Shown: one piece after another, positions 44,048 to 53,432 of the stretch
Layout of the letters: every line of letters begins with the position of its first letter
How positions within the stretch are numbered: position 1 is the first letter of the stretch
Assembly: GCA_963711465.1 (NCBI GenBank)
Contig: CAVQEG010000001.1
Coordinates: forward strand, 1,798,001-1,862,000
Reading direction: 5' to 3'
DNA from: CAVQEG01 sp963711465
GTDB lineage: Bacteria > Bacteroidota > Ignavibacteria > OLB7
DNA length: 64,000 nucleotides
Translations under genes and position numbers: made by a program
The notes under the pieces: generated by a model
The model's database searches: none
What the model was told of the DNA's origin: nothing
Seen by the model: only the letters and a program-made list of their open reading frames with translations

Positions 44048-46027
44048 CTACCGCCGCACGGTCAGCCGTCTGGTGAGCGTGTGACCGCCGCTGGTAATCG
44101 AATAGAAATACGTTCCCGATGCAAGTTCCGACGCATCGAACACGACCGAATGAACCCCGGCGTCCTGTGCCTTCGAATCGAGCACGGTGGCGACACGCCT
44201 TCCGTCGATATCGACCACGTCGATGCGGACGGCATCGGTGTGATTCAGCACGTAATTGATCACCGTCCGACGCGACGCAGGGTTCGGATAGATCCCGATC
44301 ACCAGCAGCGATGACGCAGGTGCGTCCACGCGGGACGGAGCCGCAGGCGGATCAAGCGGCGCCGGCGCGGGTGGATTTGCGCGTGGCTGAGTCGGCCCGT
44401 CGGCATGAACGATATGATTCGTCCCGGCACGCACCAGCCATCCGTCACCGTAATGCTCTCCGCGCTGCCGGATCAGTATCGTATCGGCGAAATACCAGTC
44501 GGCCTGTACCTGCGCGGGCGTGACGTCGAGAACGTAATACCCGTGGTCGACGAGGTTCAGGTATTTCAGCGGTGGATTCAACGATCGAAGAACGGCTGCA
44601 CCCGTCGTGATCTGCGGATCGTCGGCCGGAACGCCAAGCGCCTCGTCGACGTTATCCGATGTAATCGACGGCGTGACGAATTCCACACATTCCGATCCCT
44701 GACCGGTCTTCGAATTGTAGCTGGTTCCGTCCAGCGGAACGTCCCAGGCCCACGCGGTATGAATGTCGCCTGTCAGCAGGACGATATTCCGAAGATCGTG
44801 CTGTCCGAAGTAGGTCAACAGTCGATCGCGCTCGACCGGATATCCGTCCCACGTATCGGTCAGCTCCAGTCCCTGTTCGGCCAGCTGCGGCGGTGCAACC
44901 AGATGGGAGAACATCACCTGATTGCCGATCACCTTCCACGTAGCGGTATTGTTCGAAAGTTCACTGGTGAGCCAGTCGTACTGCGGTGCACCGAGAATCG
45001 TCCGGTTCGGGTCGTTGATATTCGGACCGGTAAGACTGTCGAGCTGCTTGTCGCGTCCTTCCAGTCGCGTATCGAGCATGATGAGATCGCACAGGTCGCC
45101 GAACTGTAGTGCGCGATGGATGATCGTATCGGCGGGCTCGACCGCGCGAATCGGCATCCATTCGAACCAGGCACGTTCGGCGGCATGCTTGCGCACCTCC
45201 CAATCGCCCTCGGTATCGGGATCATGATTTTCCGCACCGCCCCGCCACGAATTGTTCGCCGACTCGTGATCGTCCCATACGGCAATGAACGGAAGCTGCT
45301 GATTGAGTCGGCGCAGGTCGGGATCGAGTTTGTAGAACGCGTACCGGGTGCGGTATTCCTCGAGTGTCACGGTCTCACCGTCCGGCTCGAGTCCGCGCGC
45401 CTCGATGGCGCGATTTCCGGACGGCTTCTCGGCATACTCGTAGATATAATCGCCCAGGAAAATCACACCGTCGAGATCGTTCCGCGCAGCGATATCCGCG
45501 TAGTTATTGTAGTACCCGCTCTGGTAATTGGCGCACGACGCGACGGCGAAGCGGAGGCGATCGACGGGACCCGACGGCGCCGTCTTCGTTCGACCCGTGA
45601 GGGAATGCCGGCCCAGTGCGGTGAACCCGTAGTAGTAGGTGGTGGAGGGCTGCAGGCCACGTACGTCCACCTTCACGGTATAATCACTGTCCTGCGACGT
45701 ACTCGTCGTTCCGCTGGCTACGACGTTTTCGAGCAGTGTATCGGTCGCGACGCGCCATTGGACATCGACCGGCCCGTCTTCAGGTGGTGTCACGCGCGTC
45801 CAGATGATCACGCCATCCGGCAGCGGATCGCCCGAGGCGACGCCGTGGTAGAACGGTGCGAGACGTTCATCGAACACCGCGTCATTGCCTTGGGAAGCAA
45901 TTGGACGGTGCAGCGAGCGAGCCGGCGTGGCCGCTCGACGTGATTGCGCGCGAGCGGTGGGCCCGGACACAAACACGAGGATGATTACGAGGAGAATTGG
46001 ACCTGTAGCGGCGAGGAGTCGGTTCAT
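44048..46027 (-). CDS. phoD: PhoD-like alkaline phosphatase with T9SS sorting domain
   Basis: A 659-residue exported protein with a signal peptide starting MNRLLAATGPILLVIILVF. An N-terminal Fn3-like domain of PhoD type (HGVASGDPLPDGVIIWTRV) precedes the metallophosphatase core: VASCANYQSGYY, FLGDYIYEY, WDDHESANN and LLTGDIHTAWAW carry the metal ligands. The C-terminal 80 or so residues (IGIYPNPASRRTVINYVL to LTRRLTVRR) are a sorting domain for type IX secretion. It hydrolyses phosphomono- or diesters at the cell surface. I chose the ATG of MNRLL; upstream frame residues are Ser/Pro-rich and precede the signal peptide. Confidence 0.94.
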   Translation of the reverse strand: MNRLLAATGPILLVIILVFVSGPTARAQSRRAATPARSLHRPIASQGNDAVFDERLAPFYHGVASGDPLPDGVIIWTRVTPPEDGPVDVQWRVATDTLLENVVASGTTSTSQDSDYTVKVDVRGLQPSTTYYYGFTALGRHSLTGRTKTAPSGPVDRLRFAVASCANYQSGYYNNYADIAARNDLDGVIFLGDYIYEYAEKPSGNRAIEARGLEPDGETVTLEEYRTRYAFYKLDPDLRRLNQQLPFIAVWDDHESANNSWRGGAENHDPDTEGDWEVRKHAAERAWFEWMPIRAVEPADTIIHRALQFGDLCDLIMLDTRLEGRDKQLDSLTGPNINDPNRTILGAPQYDWLTSELSNNTATWKVIGNQVMFSHLVAPPQLAEQGLELTDTWDGYPVERDRLLTYFGQHDLRNIVLLTGDIHTAWAWDVPLDGTSYNSKTGQGSECVEFVTPSITSDNVDEALGVPADDPQITTGAAVLRSLNPPLKYLNLVDHGYYVLDVTPAQVQADWYFADTILIRQRGEHYGDGWLVRAGTNHIVHADGPTQPRANPPAPAPLDPPAAPSRVDAPASSLLVIGIYPNPASRRTVINYVLNHTDAVRIDVVDIDGRRVATVLDSKAQDAGVHSVVFDASELASGTYFYSITSGGHTLTRRLTVRR

Positions 46028-46061
46028 CGGAGCAGGAGAGTATCGGACTGACGGAACGGTC

Positions 46062-46676
46062 CTATCGGTTTCGTGGATTCGGGCCACCGAGGGCACCACT
46101 GGTCTGGCCGGGCTCGGCATCGATTTCGATGAAGAGTTTATCGTCAAAATTCTTCCACATCATCGACTCGACCGGGCGGTCGGTCCGCTGGTTGTATTTC
46201 GCGCTCGACTTGCGATTGTAGGGGATCTCGGGTCGGCAGGAGGTCGTGAAATAGATCAGCTGACCGACGGGCATGCCGGCGTAGATGCGGATCGGCTGCT
46301 TGACGGAGATTTCGAGCGTCCAGTGGTTGCAGAAGCCGACGTCGCCCTTGCCGGCAGTCGCATGGATGTCGATGCCGAGGCGACCGATGGAGCTCTTGCC
46401 TTCGAGGAAGGGAACGCAGGCGTGGGTTTCGGTGTATTCGAGCGTGACCCCGAGATAGAGCGTCTCCGGCTGCAGCACGTACCCCTCCTCGGGAATCCGG
46501 AAGGTCTCGATCTCGTTGTGCTTCCGCGCGTCGAGTTCGTAGTCGATGTAGGTGGCGAGCCACGGACCGAGGTGCACATCGTAGCTGTTGGTGCCGAGGC
46601 ACTCGCGCCGATACGGCTCGATCACGATTTCACGGGATTCGATCGCCTTGAGGATATCGGTATCGGAAAGGATCAT
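46062..46676 (-). CDS. dcd: dCTP deaminase
   Basis: A 204-residue trimeric dUTPase-fold enzyme converting dCTP to dUTP (or, in bifunctional forms, to dUMP). The key stretch is LEGKSSIGRLGIDIHATAG, with the Ser-Ser-x-x-R substrate motif, followed by GFCNHWTLEISVKQP, which contains the catalytic-region Glu. The N-terminus MILSDTDILKAIES and the C-terminus are family-like. Whether it is mono- or bifunctional cannot be told. It lies 34 bp upstream of the PhoD-like gene. Confidence 0.94.
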   Translation of the reverse strand: MILSDTDILKAIESREIVIEPYRRECLGTNSYDVHLGPWLATYIDYELDARKHNEIETFRIPEEGYVLQPETLYLGVTLEYTETHACVPFLEGKSSIGRLGIDIHATAGKGDVGFCNHWTLEISVKQPIRIYAGMPVGQLIYFTTSCRPEIPYNRKSSAKYNQRTDRPVESMMWKNFDDKLFIEIDAEPGQTSGALGGPNPRNR

Positions 46677-46757
46677 CGAAGGGATTCGGGCTGGGATGGA
46701 CTGGAACGAATCCGTGAAGATACGGAGATGTCGTCCCAGTCCATGCCGGCCCGTCTC

Positions 46758-48269
46758 CTACTTCGTTACCCGCTTCAGCAGCGTACCCGCCTGAACGGTC
46801 GTCGAGGTCTCCACCTGATTCATGATGGCCAGGCGATCGACCGACAGGTCGAGTCCGCTGACGGGGCTCACCAGCGAGCTGAACGGCGCGGTCGACGGGG
46901 CGCTGAAGACGTCGACGCGGTACGGCTGCACGTTGAGCACCGTGGCGTCGGTGACCGTCGCCAGACTCGACGGCACTGCCTGGAACGTCGTAGCGAAGCG
47001 GGAGTAATTCGACGGATCGGTGTAGCCGTGGAAGATGAACACCATGGATCCCTGCGGTGTCGGCAGCGTGACGAAGTAGCTCAGGATCGCCAGCGTCCCG
47101 GTCGGCTGTCCCGACTGATCGGTGATGGTGAGGTTGCTGCGCAGTCGGTAGGCCGCGTGTCCGTTGACGGTGGTCGATCCTGATTCGCTCTGCACTGCCG
47201 AGGCGCCCGACTGGCTGAGGAACTGCTGGGCGATCGATGAGGGATTGCTGCCCGCGGTAGCCGACACTTCCTCGATCGCCGTCGGGTTGGTCGCGTCGTC
47301 GGCCATCTGCACCACCGCCGGCATGTTCGCCACCGCCCACCCGTTCGGAACGTTGAACTGGAACTGCAGGTCCGGCTGATAGAAGACGCCGCTCTGCACG
47401 AACCCCTCGCGGGGATTGTCGCCATAGACAACGTTGTCCACCTTCGGCAGGTAGTTCGCCGGATCGGTGCCTCCGAACGGTCCGGAGATCGTCTGCTTGT
47501 CCTGCGCGGCGATCGTCGGGATGTTCTGTTCGCGTTCGGCCGGATCGGGATGCGTGCTGGCCCACTCGGGCAACTGTCCGTCAGAGGAGATCTGGCCCAG
47601 TCGAACGAGCGAATGGAAGAATTTCGCCCCCTCGCTCGCCTCGTATCCCGCCTTGAGGGCGTATTTGACGCCGAGCTCGTCTGCCTGTCGTTCATCGTCG
47701 CGGCTGAATTTCAGGAACAGCAGCTGCAGACCGGACTGCAGGGCGCCCTCGAACGGCTGGATCTGCGGGAAGATGGCGGTGCCGATACCGAGGCCCAGAT
47801 TCGCCAGCTGCGCGGTGGTCAGCTGCTGCGCGACGTGTCGCGCGGTGACGTGCCCGCATTCGTGTCCAAGCACCATCGCCAGCTGGGCCTCGTTCTGCAG
47901 CTCGGCCATCAGTCCACGCGTGACGTAGACGTAGCCGCCGGGTACGGAAAAGGCGTTGATGACGGGCGAATCCAATACGCGGAACGTCCACGTAAGTCCC
48001 GGATCGTCCGAGACCGCGGCGATCTTCTGTCCGAGCTGATTGACGTAGCTGGCGAGCGCCGGATCATCGTAAACGCCGTACTGTGCTACGATCTGCTGAT
48101 CGGCTTCGGCACCCATCTGGATCTCCTGGTCGCGCGAGATCAGGGAAAATTGCGTTTCGCCGGTCGCCGGGTTGGTCACACAACCGTTGACGGCGCCGGC
48201 GACGGCGAGGATCAGCACGGCGATCCGCACGGTGATCCACCGCGTCCAACGAACAGGCATGGTATTCAT
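46758..48269 (-). CDS. M48-family metalloprotease lipoprotein (BepA/LoiP-like)
   Basis: A 503-residue lipoprotein: signal and lipobox around Cys30 (VAGAVNGC). The M48 peptidase domain has HECGH (HExxH; His136, Glu137, His140) and the third ligand in RQADELGVKYA. Periplasmic M48 enzymes degrade misfolded outer-membrane proteins. The C-terminal 200 residues form an additional beta-rich domain (WAVANMPAVVQM and later) of unknown role, making it longer than a bare M48 protease. dcd lies 81 bp downstream. Confidence 0.92.
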   Translation of the reverse strand: MNTMPVRWTRWITVRIAVLILAVAGAVNGCVTNPATGETQFSLISRDQEIQMGAEADQQIVAQYGVYDDPALASYVNQLGQKIAAVSDDPGLTWTFRVLDSPVINAFSVPGGYVYVTRGLMAELQNEAQLAMVLGHECGHVTARHVAQQLTTAQLANLGLGIGTAIFPQIQPFEGALQSGLQLLFLKFSRDDERQADELGVKYALKAGYEASEGAKFFHSLVRLGQISSDGQLPEWASTHPDPAEREQNIPTIAAQDKQTISGPFGGTDPANYLPKVDNVVYGDNPREGFVQSGVFYQPDLQFQFNVPNGWAVANMPAVVQMADDATNPTAIEEVSATAGSNPSSIAQQFLSQSGASAVQSESGSTTVNGHAAYRLRSNLTITDQSGQPTGTLAILSYFVTLPTPQGSMVFIFHGYTDPSNYSRFATTFQAVPSSLATVTDATVLNVQPYRVDVFSAPSTAPFSSLVSPVSGLDLSVDRLAIMNQVETSTTVQAGTLLKRVTK

Positions 48270-48433
48270 GACGAGATCATGCTATGTGAATCGAAGTAGT
48301 TGACAGTCTGTGGCTGAGCGCTGCAATCACGCTGCCAAACCCGGGAAGCGCACGGATCGTCGGGAGAAGTCGATTTGGTACCTTCTCGACAGTCAACCGC
48401 ACCAGATGTTTCATCCAATCGACACCAACCACC

Positions 48434-49222
48434 ATGCAGCATCCGTGGCTCGTTCATAACACGGCTTCGAAGAAGGGCCGGACGATTTCGGTCACGCCGG
48501 AGAACAGCGAATTCCAGTACATCTCCGCCGGACGGATCATTCTCGATTCGTCCGTCCCCACCGTCACCGCCCGCAATGAAGGCAGCGAGACGACGCTGCT
48601 GGTGTTGAACGGCAACGGTCGTGTGAAGGTTGGCGATCGGACGTGGACGGTCGGCCGATTCGATGGCGTCTACGTTCCGCGCAGCGAGGAATTCACCGTC
48701 GAGACCGACGGCTCACTCGACATCTTCGAGGGCAGCGCACCCACTTCGAAGCAGTACCCCGCCGCCTGCGTGCATTTCGAGGACATCAGGGACAAGGAGG
48801 GTCTGTCGCTGAAGGTGGGTGATGAACCGTACTACCGCGACATCTACAAGGTCATCGCCGAGAACGTACAGGGTTCGCGGCTGCTCACGGGCGTGACGCT
48901 TTCGAAACCGGGCAACTGGACGAGCTGGCCGCCGCACGAGCACGCGGCGACGCAAGAGGAGCTCTACCTGTTCTTCGATATGCCCGCGCCCGGGTTCGGC
49001 ACGCAGTACGTCTACACGACGCTTGGCCAGCCGGAGCTGATCGCGCCGGTGTATTCTGACGACGCAGTCGTAATCGTCAAGGGGTACCACCCGAACGTGG
49101 CCGCGCCGGGCTATCCGATCAATTTTGCCTGGCTGCTCTGTTCGCTCGAGGAGGAAACATATCGGAAGGTCGGCGGCGTCAACGTTCAACCCGAATTTCA
49201 AATGGAAACTGGGCTGAAGTAA
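48434..49222 (+). CDS. iolB: 5-deoxy-glucuronate isomerase family protein (IolB)
   Basis: A 262-residue bicupin. The C-terminal cupin has the signature NWTSWPPHEHAATQEELYLF with the metal His/His/Glu set, and GYHPNVAAPGYPINFAW follows. IolB isomerises 5-deoxy-glucuronate to 5-dehydro-2-deoxy-gluconate in myo-inositol breakdown. No other iol genes are in the window, so this copy may be a stand-alone or a related KduI-like sugar isomerase. It is divergent from the M48 gene across 164 bp and is followed by a bidirectional terminator. Confidence 0.9.
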   Translation: MQHPWLVHNTASKKGRTISVTPENSEFQYISAGRIILDSSVPTVTARNEGSETTLLVLNGNGRVKVGDRTWTVGRFDGVYVPRSEEFTVETDGSLDIFEGSAPTSKQYPAACVHFEDIRDKEGLSLKVGDEPYYRDIYKVIAENVQGSRLLTGVTLSKPGNWTSWPPHEHAATQEELYLFFDMPAPGFGTQYVYTTLGQPELIAPVYSDDAVVIVKGYHPNVAAPGYPINFAWLLCSLEEETYRKVGGVNVQPEFQMETGLK

Positions 49223-49292
49223 CGCCGGTGGTCTGCCGGGCTGTGGCTCGGATGCTCCCGTGCCTGCCTCGAACAGTTCGGAACAACGACGC

Positions 49293-49322
49293 AAGGGCTC
49301 CTCATCATACTGAGGAGCCCTT
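49293..49322. terminator. Bidirectional terminator
   Basis: AAGGGCTCCTCA and TGAGGAGCCCTT are perfect arms around a 6-nt loop, between the convergent iolB and small basic-protein genes. Confidence 0.8.
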
Positions 49323-49403
49323 CAATGTTGTTCCGGCGAACATTCGATGGAAGCGGCCGTCGATGCAGTCGATGCAACCGACCGCCGCCGGGCGGAGCAG
49401 ATG

Positions 49404-49529
49404 CTACTTCTTCGGAGGAATCACGCGTTTCCTGTCTTCCGCCTCCTGTTTGTTCTTCCGTTTCAACTTCTCCTTATCCGCCTTCTGGCCGGATTTCTTC
49501 TGGATTGACTTCGGTGATTTGTCACCCAT
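49404..49529 (-). CDS. Small basic conserved protein (MGDKSPKS family)
   Basis: A 41-residue protein, MGDKSPKSIQKK at the start and RKRVIPPKK at the end, with half its residues Lys/Arg or Glu. Tiny proteins beginning MGDKSPKS are found across many bacterial phyla and are usually annotated as hypothetical. The longer upstream frame adds a non-conserved stretch, so I start at this Met. The N-terminal match is striking; the function is unknown. Confidence 0.75.
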   Translation of the reverse strand: MGDKSPKSIQKKSGQKADKEKLKRKNKQEAEDRKRVIPPKK

Positions 49530-49695
49530 GACCGTGTACCTCGAGTCTGTGATTTGATGTTCCGACGTGGCCGCTGACACCTCGTGCGTTCGATGCGTCC
49601 GGGATGTCATCAGTAATTATGCTGGGAATTGTTTGGGCGAATCCGACGGCGCGTCCGCATGGCAACGTCGTGGCTTCAGAAGGATACCGTTTCAA

Positions 49696-50154
49696 TCATC
49701 CGGTGAAATCTCCGGGACGTTCCGTATCGGGCGACGGTGCGGGTCCGAGTCCCCGGTGAAGCGTTCCCTCCAGGTCATCACCGATTTCCACGGCTTGGGT
49801 CCCGCCATTTTCGACGTCAATCACAGAAATCATCCCGTGCCAGCCATTTGCGTTCGGGGAGCCGATGGTCCGCTGCAGGTCAACGAAATGAACGATGCGG
49901 ATGGGCACATTCGCGGTGGCCGGACTATTCAGCACCATGCCTTGGTCCGGACCGAATCTGGTACCGAGGCATTCACGCGGCATGATCGCAGGCACACGAC
50001 GCACCCCGACCGTGTCGGCTACCGAGATTTCTTCGAGGACGGAGGCGGTAACGGTGGCGCTTTCAATCGCCACCTCATGGGATTCGGTGACGGTGGTCGT
50101 GACGACCGGCGCGCAACATGCGGAAATGAGCAGGCGAACCGAACCCGAGACCAT
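49696..50154 (-). CDS. Possible small lipoprotein, unknown function
   Basis: A 152-residue frame starting MVSGSVRLLISACCAP, which reads as a short signal with a lipobox-like SAC-C. The mature part contains a plausible domain (PAIMPRECLGTRFGPDQGMV, PIRIVHFVDLQRT, WHGMISVIDVEN). There are competing frames on the plus strand, but their products look like random high-GC translation. No homologue is recognised. Moderate support only; the real start could lie upstream (50226 is also in frame). Confidence 0.5.
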   Translation of the reverse strand: MVSGSVRLLISACCAPVVTTTVTESHEVAIESATVTASVLEEISVADTVGVRRVPAIMPRECLGTRFGPDQGMVLNSPATANVPIRIVHFVDLQRTIGSPNANGWHGMISVIDVENGGTQAVEIGDDLEGTLHRGLGPAPSPDTERPGDFTG

Positions 50155-50935
50155 GGCGGCCCTCTTCCGATTCAATTCTCCGGGATAACGGCTCGCGAGT
50201 TCTCGCGTCCATTTCCGGCGCTGCAAGGTACGGCAAAGTAGTCTCCTGACGTCTCCCCTGTCGTCTGCCCGGCGGTCGACATCGATTGGCGTACCGCAGG
50301 AAGACGCTGCGCCGGGTGGTGGTAATGGTCCGGGGCCTCGCGACCCTCACCGCAACGTCGAACGGCCAACCCGAGGGGTACCGCGCCATCGAGATCCCGT
50401 GCCGCGCCCGCCCGTCCTTTTGAGAGCGCGCGTCTATGGAGTGGTGGGCGGACGCGGGATGACACTGCGCGAGGCGCTGGGGGTGGTCGGCGAAGCGGAC
50501 TTCCTTGATGCCCGTAGTATCGGCCGCGTCCCGTCGCGTGATCAGCCGGGCCAGATCCTCCCTGGTGTACGCCATCGCCTGGCCGTAGGTGAGGTATTGG
50601 ACCGGGTACATGTAGACGGTGTTTCGAATCGTCAGGCCGCACAGCAGCGAATCGGTCGACTCAACGCCATGCCAAACCGACAGCTGCTCACCCGATCCGC
50701 TGAGAAGACAACAAACCCACGCGCTCGCACGGCGAATTATGCCCTCAGACGCAGGCGTCATCCTCACGCGACCTATCCATAGATGCCGTGGGGGAGTCAT
50801 TGCCGCACTCCGGTACGGTACGCGCCAGACGATTCCATCCAGCCGCCGTAGTTTCATGCTTCCCCTGTATCGGGCTCAGCTGGATTTGGTACGGTCCGGG
50901 ATACCCCATTACTCATCCAATACAATTACTTCTGA
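50155..50935. other. Ambiguous region with a possible gene remnant
   Basis: No confident gene is seen. A minus-strand frame (50075-50857) has coding-like stretches with GC-rich third positions between about 50700 and 50420 (for example TVYMYPVQYLTYGQAMAYTR and DLARLITRRDAADTTG), then degrades into low-quality sequence that overlaps the lipoprotein frame. This looks like a decayed or frameshifted gene of unknown family. Confidence 0.35.
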
Positions 50936-51541
50936 ATGATTGCCTTCAATATCGACGGGACCAGGGTACGTGCGACCGGCTCCGAGTCCGATTCTGAAGA
51001 ACGCTATACCTGGTTCGAACACCGCCATCGGTTTGCCGTGTGGGCGGCTGCACGTGCTGCACAACGCGGTTTTACCTCCGTCGACGTCCTCCGCGAGGCT
51101 CTGGAGTCCACGTCCGTGCAATCAGTTCTGGAACGACGCGATTCGCTGAATACCGATTCGGCCACGTTCGAGTCATGGCATCGCGACTGGTGCCGCGGAA
51201 TCTGCCGCTACATCGCCGAGCGTGGCATTGACGGCGCTACGTACGGTCGGGCTGCAAAGCTTGTCGCCATCTATCTCAAGACGATGGTCGTCATCGGACC
51301 CGACCACGACTCTGCATTGGCAGGGGTAATACATCCTCCGATCGACCGCCTTCTGCTGCAGAATCTTGCCGCCGCTCCGGGAGTCGACAGGCGATTGCGA
51401 GCGAAGTGGCGAACGGTGAGCTGGACGGCGCTGGATGAGCGCGGATATCATGAACTGCTCACTGAGCTTCGGACTGTACTCACCCCCGACGAACCATGGT
51501 GGATGCTCGAGCGGTTCTGGACCGTCAGCGGTCGCTCGTGA
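50936..51541 (+). CDS. Conserved protein of unknown function
   Basis: A 201-residue soluble protein with convincing composition: an aromatic, basic N-terminal block (ERYTWFEHRHRFAVWAAARA, residues 22-41), a middle HRDWCRGICRYIAE, a helix TYGRAAKLVAIYLKTMVVI and the short motif IHPPIDRLLLQNLA near 138. Sequences with an HRFA..ASRA block plus HPPIDxLLL occur as scattered accessory genes, and I recall no assigned function. It sits alone in an island of short orphan genes, with its own direction opposite to both flanking neighbours. It may belong to a defence or accessory system, but nothing here proves it. Confidence 0.8.
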   Translation: MIAFNIDGTRVRATGSESDSEERYTWFEHRHRFAVWAAARAAQRGFTSVDVLREALESTSVQSVLERRDSLNTDSATFESWHRDWCRGICRYIAERGIDGATYGRAAKLVAIYLKTMVVIGPDHDSALAGVIHPPIDRLLLQNLAAAPGVDRRLRAKWRTVSWTALDERGYHELLTELRTVLTPDEPWWMLERFWTVSGRS

Positions 51542-51550
51542 TATACCGCC

Positions 51551-52126
51551 CTATTCCCCTACACCCCCGATCCATTCCGCGACGTTCAACACCTCCGCCT
51601 GACGAGGAAACACCTTCTCGGTCAACACGCGATGAACCTCCGGATCGGCGTCAGCGCAGCAATCGGCGAGCACCGTGATCCGGTAGTCCCGGTCGGCCGC
51701 CTCGCGCAGCGTGGAAAGCACCACGCCACTCGTGGCAATTCCCGTCAGAACCAGATGCCCGATCCTCTGAGCTCGGAGAACCACCTCGAGATCGCTGCCC
51801 GTAAAGGCGCTCACCCTCCGCTTCACCACGGTGATCTCCCCCGACTGCGGAGCCACGGCCGGATCGACCCGCATCCACTCCTCCGGAGTCGTTCCCTCCA
51901 TGCGCTGACGCACGGATGCGAACATCCTGTTGTCGGCGCTGACCTCCGGCGTTCCCTCCCGAAATCCCACCACCACGTAGATCACTCGTGTTCCAACAGC
52001 ACGCGCGTGCCGTATAGCGCTGGCAGTTCCGGCGAGAAATTCGGCAGACTCGGGATAGTTCCGGAGGATCCCCTCCTGGACGTCCATAACGAGCAGCGCC
52101 GTGGTCGGAATATCTTCCATTGTCAT
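51551..52126 (-). CDS. Isochorismatase-fold hydrolase-like protein lacking the catalytic Cys
   Basis: A 191-residue member of the isochorismatase/cysteine hydrolase superfamily. The Asp (LLVMDVQEG, near residue 14) and Lys (VVKRRVSAFTGSDLE) of the usual Asp-Lys-Cys triad are visible. The nucleophile position in the GVATDxCVxxT motif reads GIATSGVVLST, with Val instead of Cys. Cys-free members such as PhzD hydrolyse vinyl ethers by acid catalysis, so this could act that way rather than as an amidase. It is convergent with the 50936 gene, ending 10 bp from it. Confidence 0.88.
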   Translation of the reverse strand: MTMEDIPTTALLVMDVQEGILRNYPESAEFLAGTASAIRHARAVGTRVIYVVVGFREGTPEVSADNRMFASVRQRMEGTTPEEWMRVDPAVAPQSGEITVVKRRVSAFTGSDLEVVLRAQRIGHLVLTGIATSGVVLSTLREAADRDYRITVLADCCADADPEVHRVLTEKVFPRQAEVLNVAEWIGGVGE

Positions 52127-52187
52127 CGGGAAATTGAATTCACGTGGATCAGTTGATGCGCGTCTCAGTGCGCACTGTGAATAGCAT

Positions 52188-53432
52188 CTATTCTACTGGA
52201 ACCATTTCCGGTCGCGCACCTCGGTGCATTCCGATCGGTCGCGAAAACGCCGCTGCAATCAGCAGCGCGATCGCCCCCTGTGCCAACAGCGTCGTCTGTG
52301 CACCGATGATGTGCGATATTGCGCCGACGAGCAGTGCTCCGAGCGGCATCATTCCAAAGAACGCCATCACCAGAAAACTCATGACCCGTCCCCGCATGGC
52401 GTCGTTCGACTCGACCTGAATGAGAATGTTGCTCACCGTCGACTGCGCCATTGCACCGAATCCGGTGACGGTCGCGAACACCATTGCAACGGCGAAATTG
52501 CCGATCTGCGAGAATGCAATCAGACCGGCGCCCAGAACAACGGTGTTGATCATCAGCACCCGTCGCATGCCGGCGCCCTGGTGCATCGAAGCAATGACAA
52601 ATGTTCCGATGATTGCGCCGAACCCGATAAACGCATTGATATAGCCATACGTGTCGGCACCGCCCATGAAGACTTCCTTGGCAAATACCGGCAGCAGCGT
52701 GTTATACGGAAGTACGAGCAGACTGATGAACGTGAGCATCAGCAGGACGATCCCGATTGCGGGCGTCTCCTTGATGTACACGAGGCCATCGACCAGGTCC
52801 GATAGAATTCTCGACTTCACGGGTGACGGCCTGAACGGCGGCAGATTCATCATCAGCAGCGAGATGATGATTGGAACGAAGCTCACCGCATTGAGCAGAA
52901 AGCACATTCCCGCGCCGATGGTTTCGAGCACGATTCCGGAAACCGCGGGTCCGATCAGCTTCGCAAGGTTCGTCAGCGATGAGTTCAGCGCCAGTGCGTT
53001 GGGGAGATCGGAAATGTCATCGAGCATCTCGTAGATCAGTGGCTGACGCGCAGGAACGTCGAAGGCATTGATACACCCGAGCATGACGCTGAGTGTCAGG
53101 ATTTCCCACACCACGTAGTGTCCGGTGAGAATCAGAATCGCCAGCAGCGTCGCCTGGAGCATCGAAGCACCCTGCGTGACGAACATGATCCGGTAGCGGC
53201 TGTATCGGTCGGAAACGATACCGCCGAGCAGAGAGAGAAGAAATGCGGGGAATTGCTCGGCGAAGATCGTCAGGCCAATCATGAACGTGGAATGCGTAAT
53301 CGAGTAGATCACCCATATCACGGCGGTGCGCTGCATCCACATCCCGATGCGGGATATGGTCTGGCCGACGAAGAACAATCGAAAATTGCGACTCCGCAGC
53401 GCACGGAAGGTTTCGATCTGAGTCCATTTCAT
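52188..53432 (-). CDS. MFS transporter (EntS/MFS_3-like)
   Basis: A 414-residue permease with 12 predicted membrane helices and no signal peptide. It begins FRALRSRNFRLFFVGQTIS (residues 8-26), a hallmark of the EntS-like group, contains the loop motif GGIVSDRYSRYRIM between helices 2 and 3, and has a GRVMSFLVMAFFGMMPLG repeat in the second half. EntS homologues export siderophores or other small molecules. It lies upstream of a repeat cluster and 60 bp from the isochorismatase-like gene on the same strand, so the two may be co-transcribed. Confidence 0.9.
   Translation of the reverse strand: MKWTQIETFRALRSRNFRLFFVGQTISRIGMWMQRTAVIWVIYSITHSTFMIGLTIFAEQFPAFLLSLLGGIVSDRYSRYRIMFVTQGASMLQATLLAILILTGHYVVWEILTLSVMLGCINAFDVPARQPLIYEMLDDISDLPNALALNSSLTNLAKLIGPAVSGIVLETIGAGMCFLLNAVSFVPIIISLLMMNLPPFRPSPVKSRILSDLVDGLVYIKETPAIGIVLLMLTFISLLVLPYNTLLPVFAKEVFMGGADTYGYINAFIGFGAIIGTFVIASMHQGAGMRRVLMINTVVLGAGLIAFSQIGNFAVAMVFATVTGFGAMAQSTVSNILIQVESNDAMRGRVMSFLVMAFFGMMPLGALLVGAISHIIGAQTTLLAQGAIALLIAAAFSRPIGMHRGARPEMVPVE

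Noticed and set aside
49567..50241. A 224-residue plus-strand frame opposite the small lipoprotein
   Set aside because: His/Gly/Arg-rich composition typical of antisense shadows; the minus-strand frame has a lipobox-like start and better sense.
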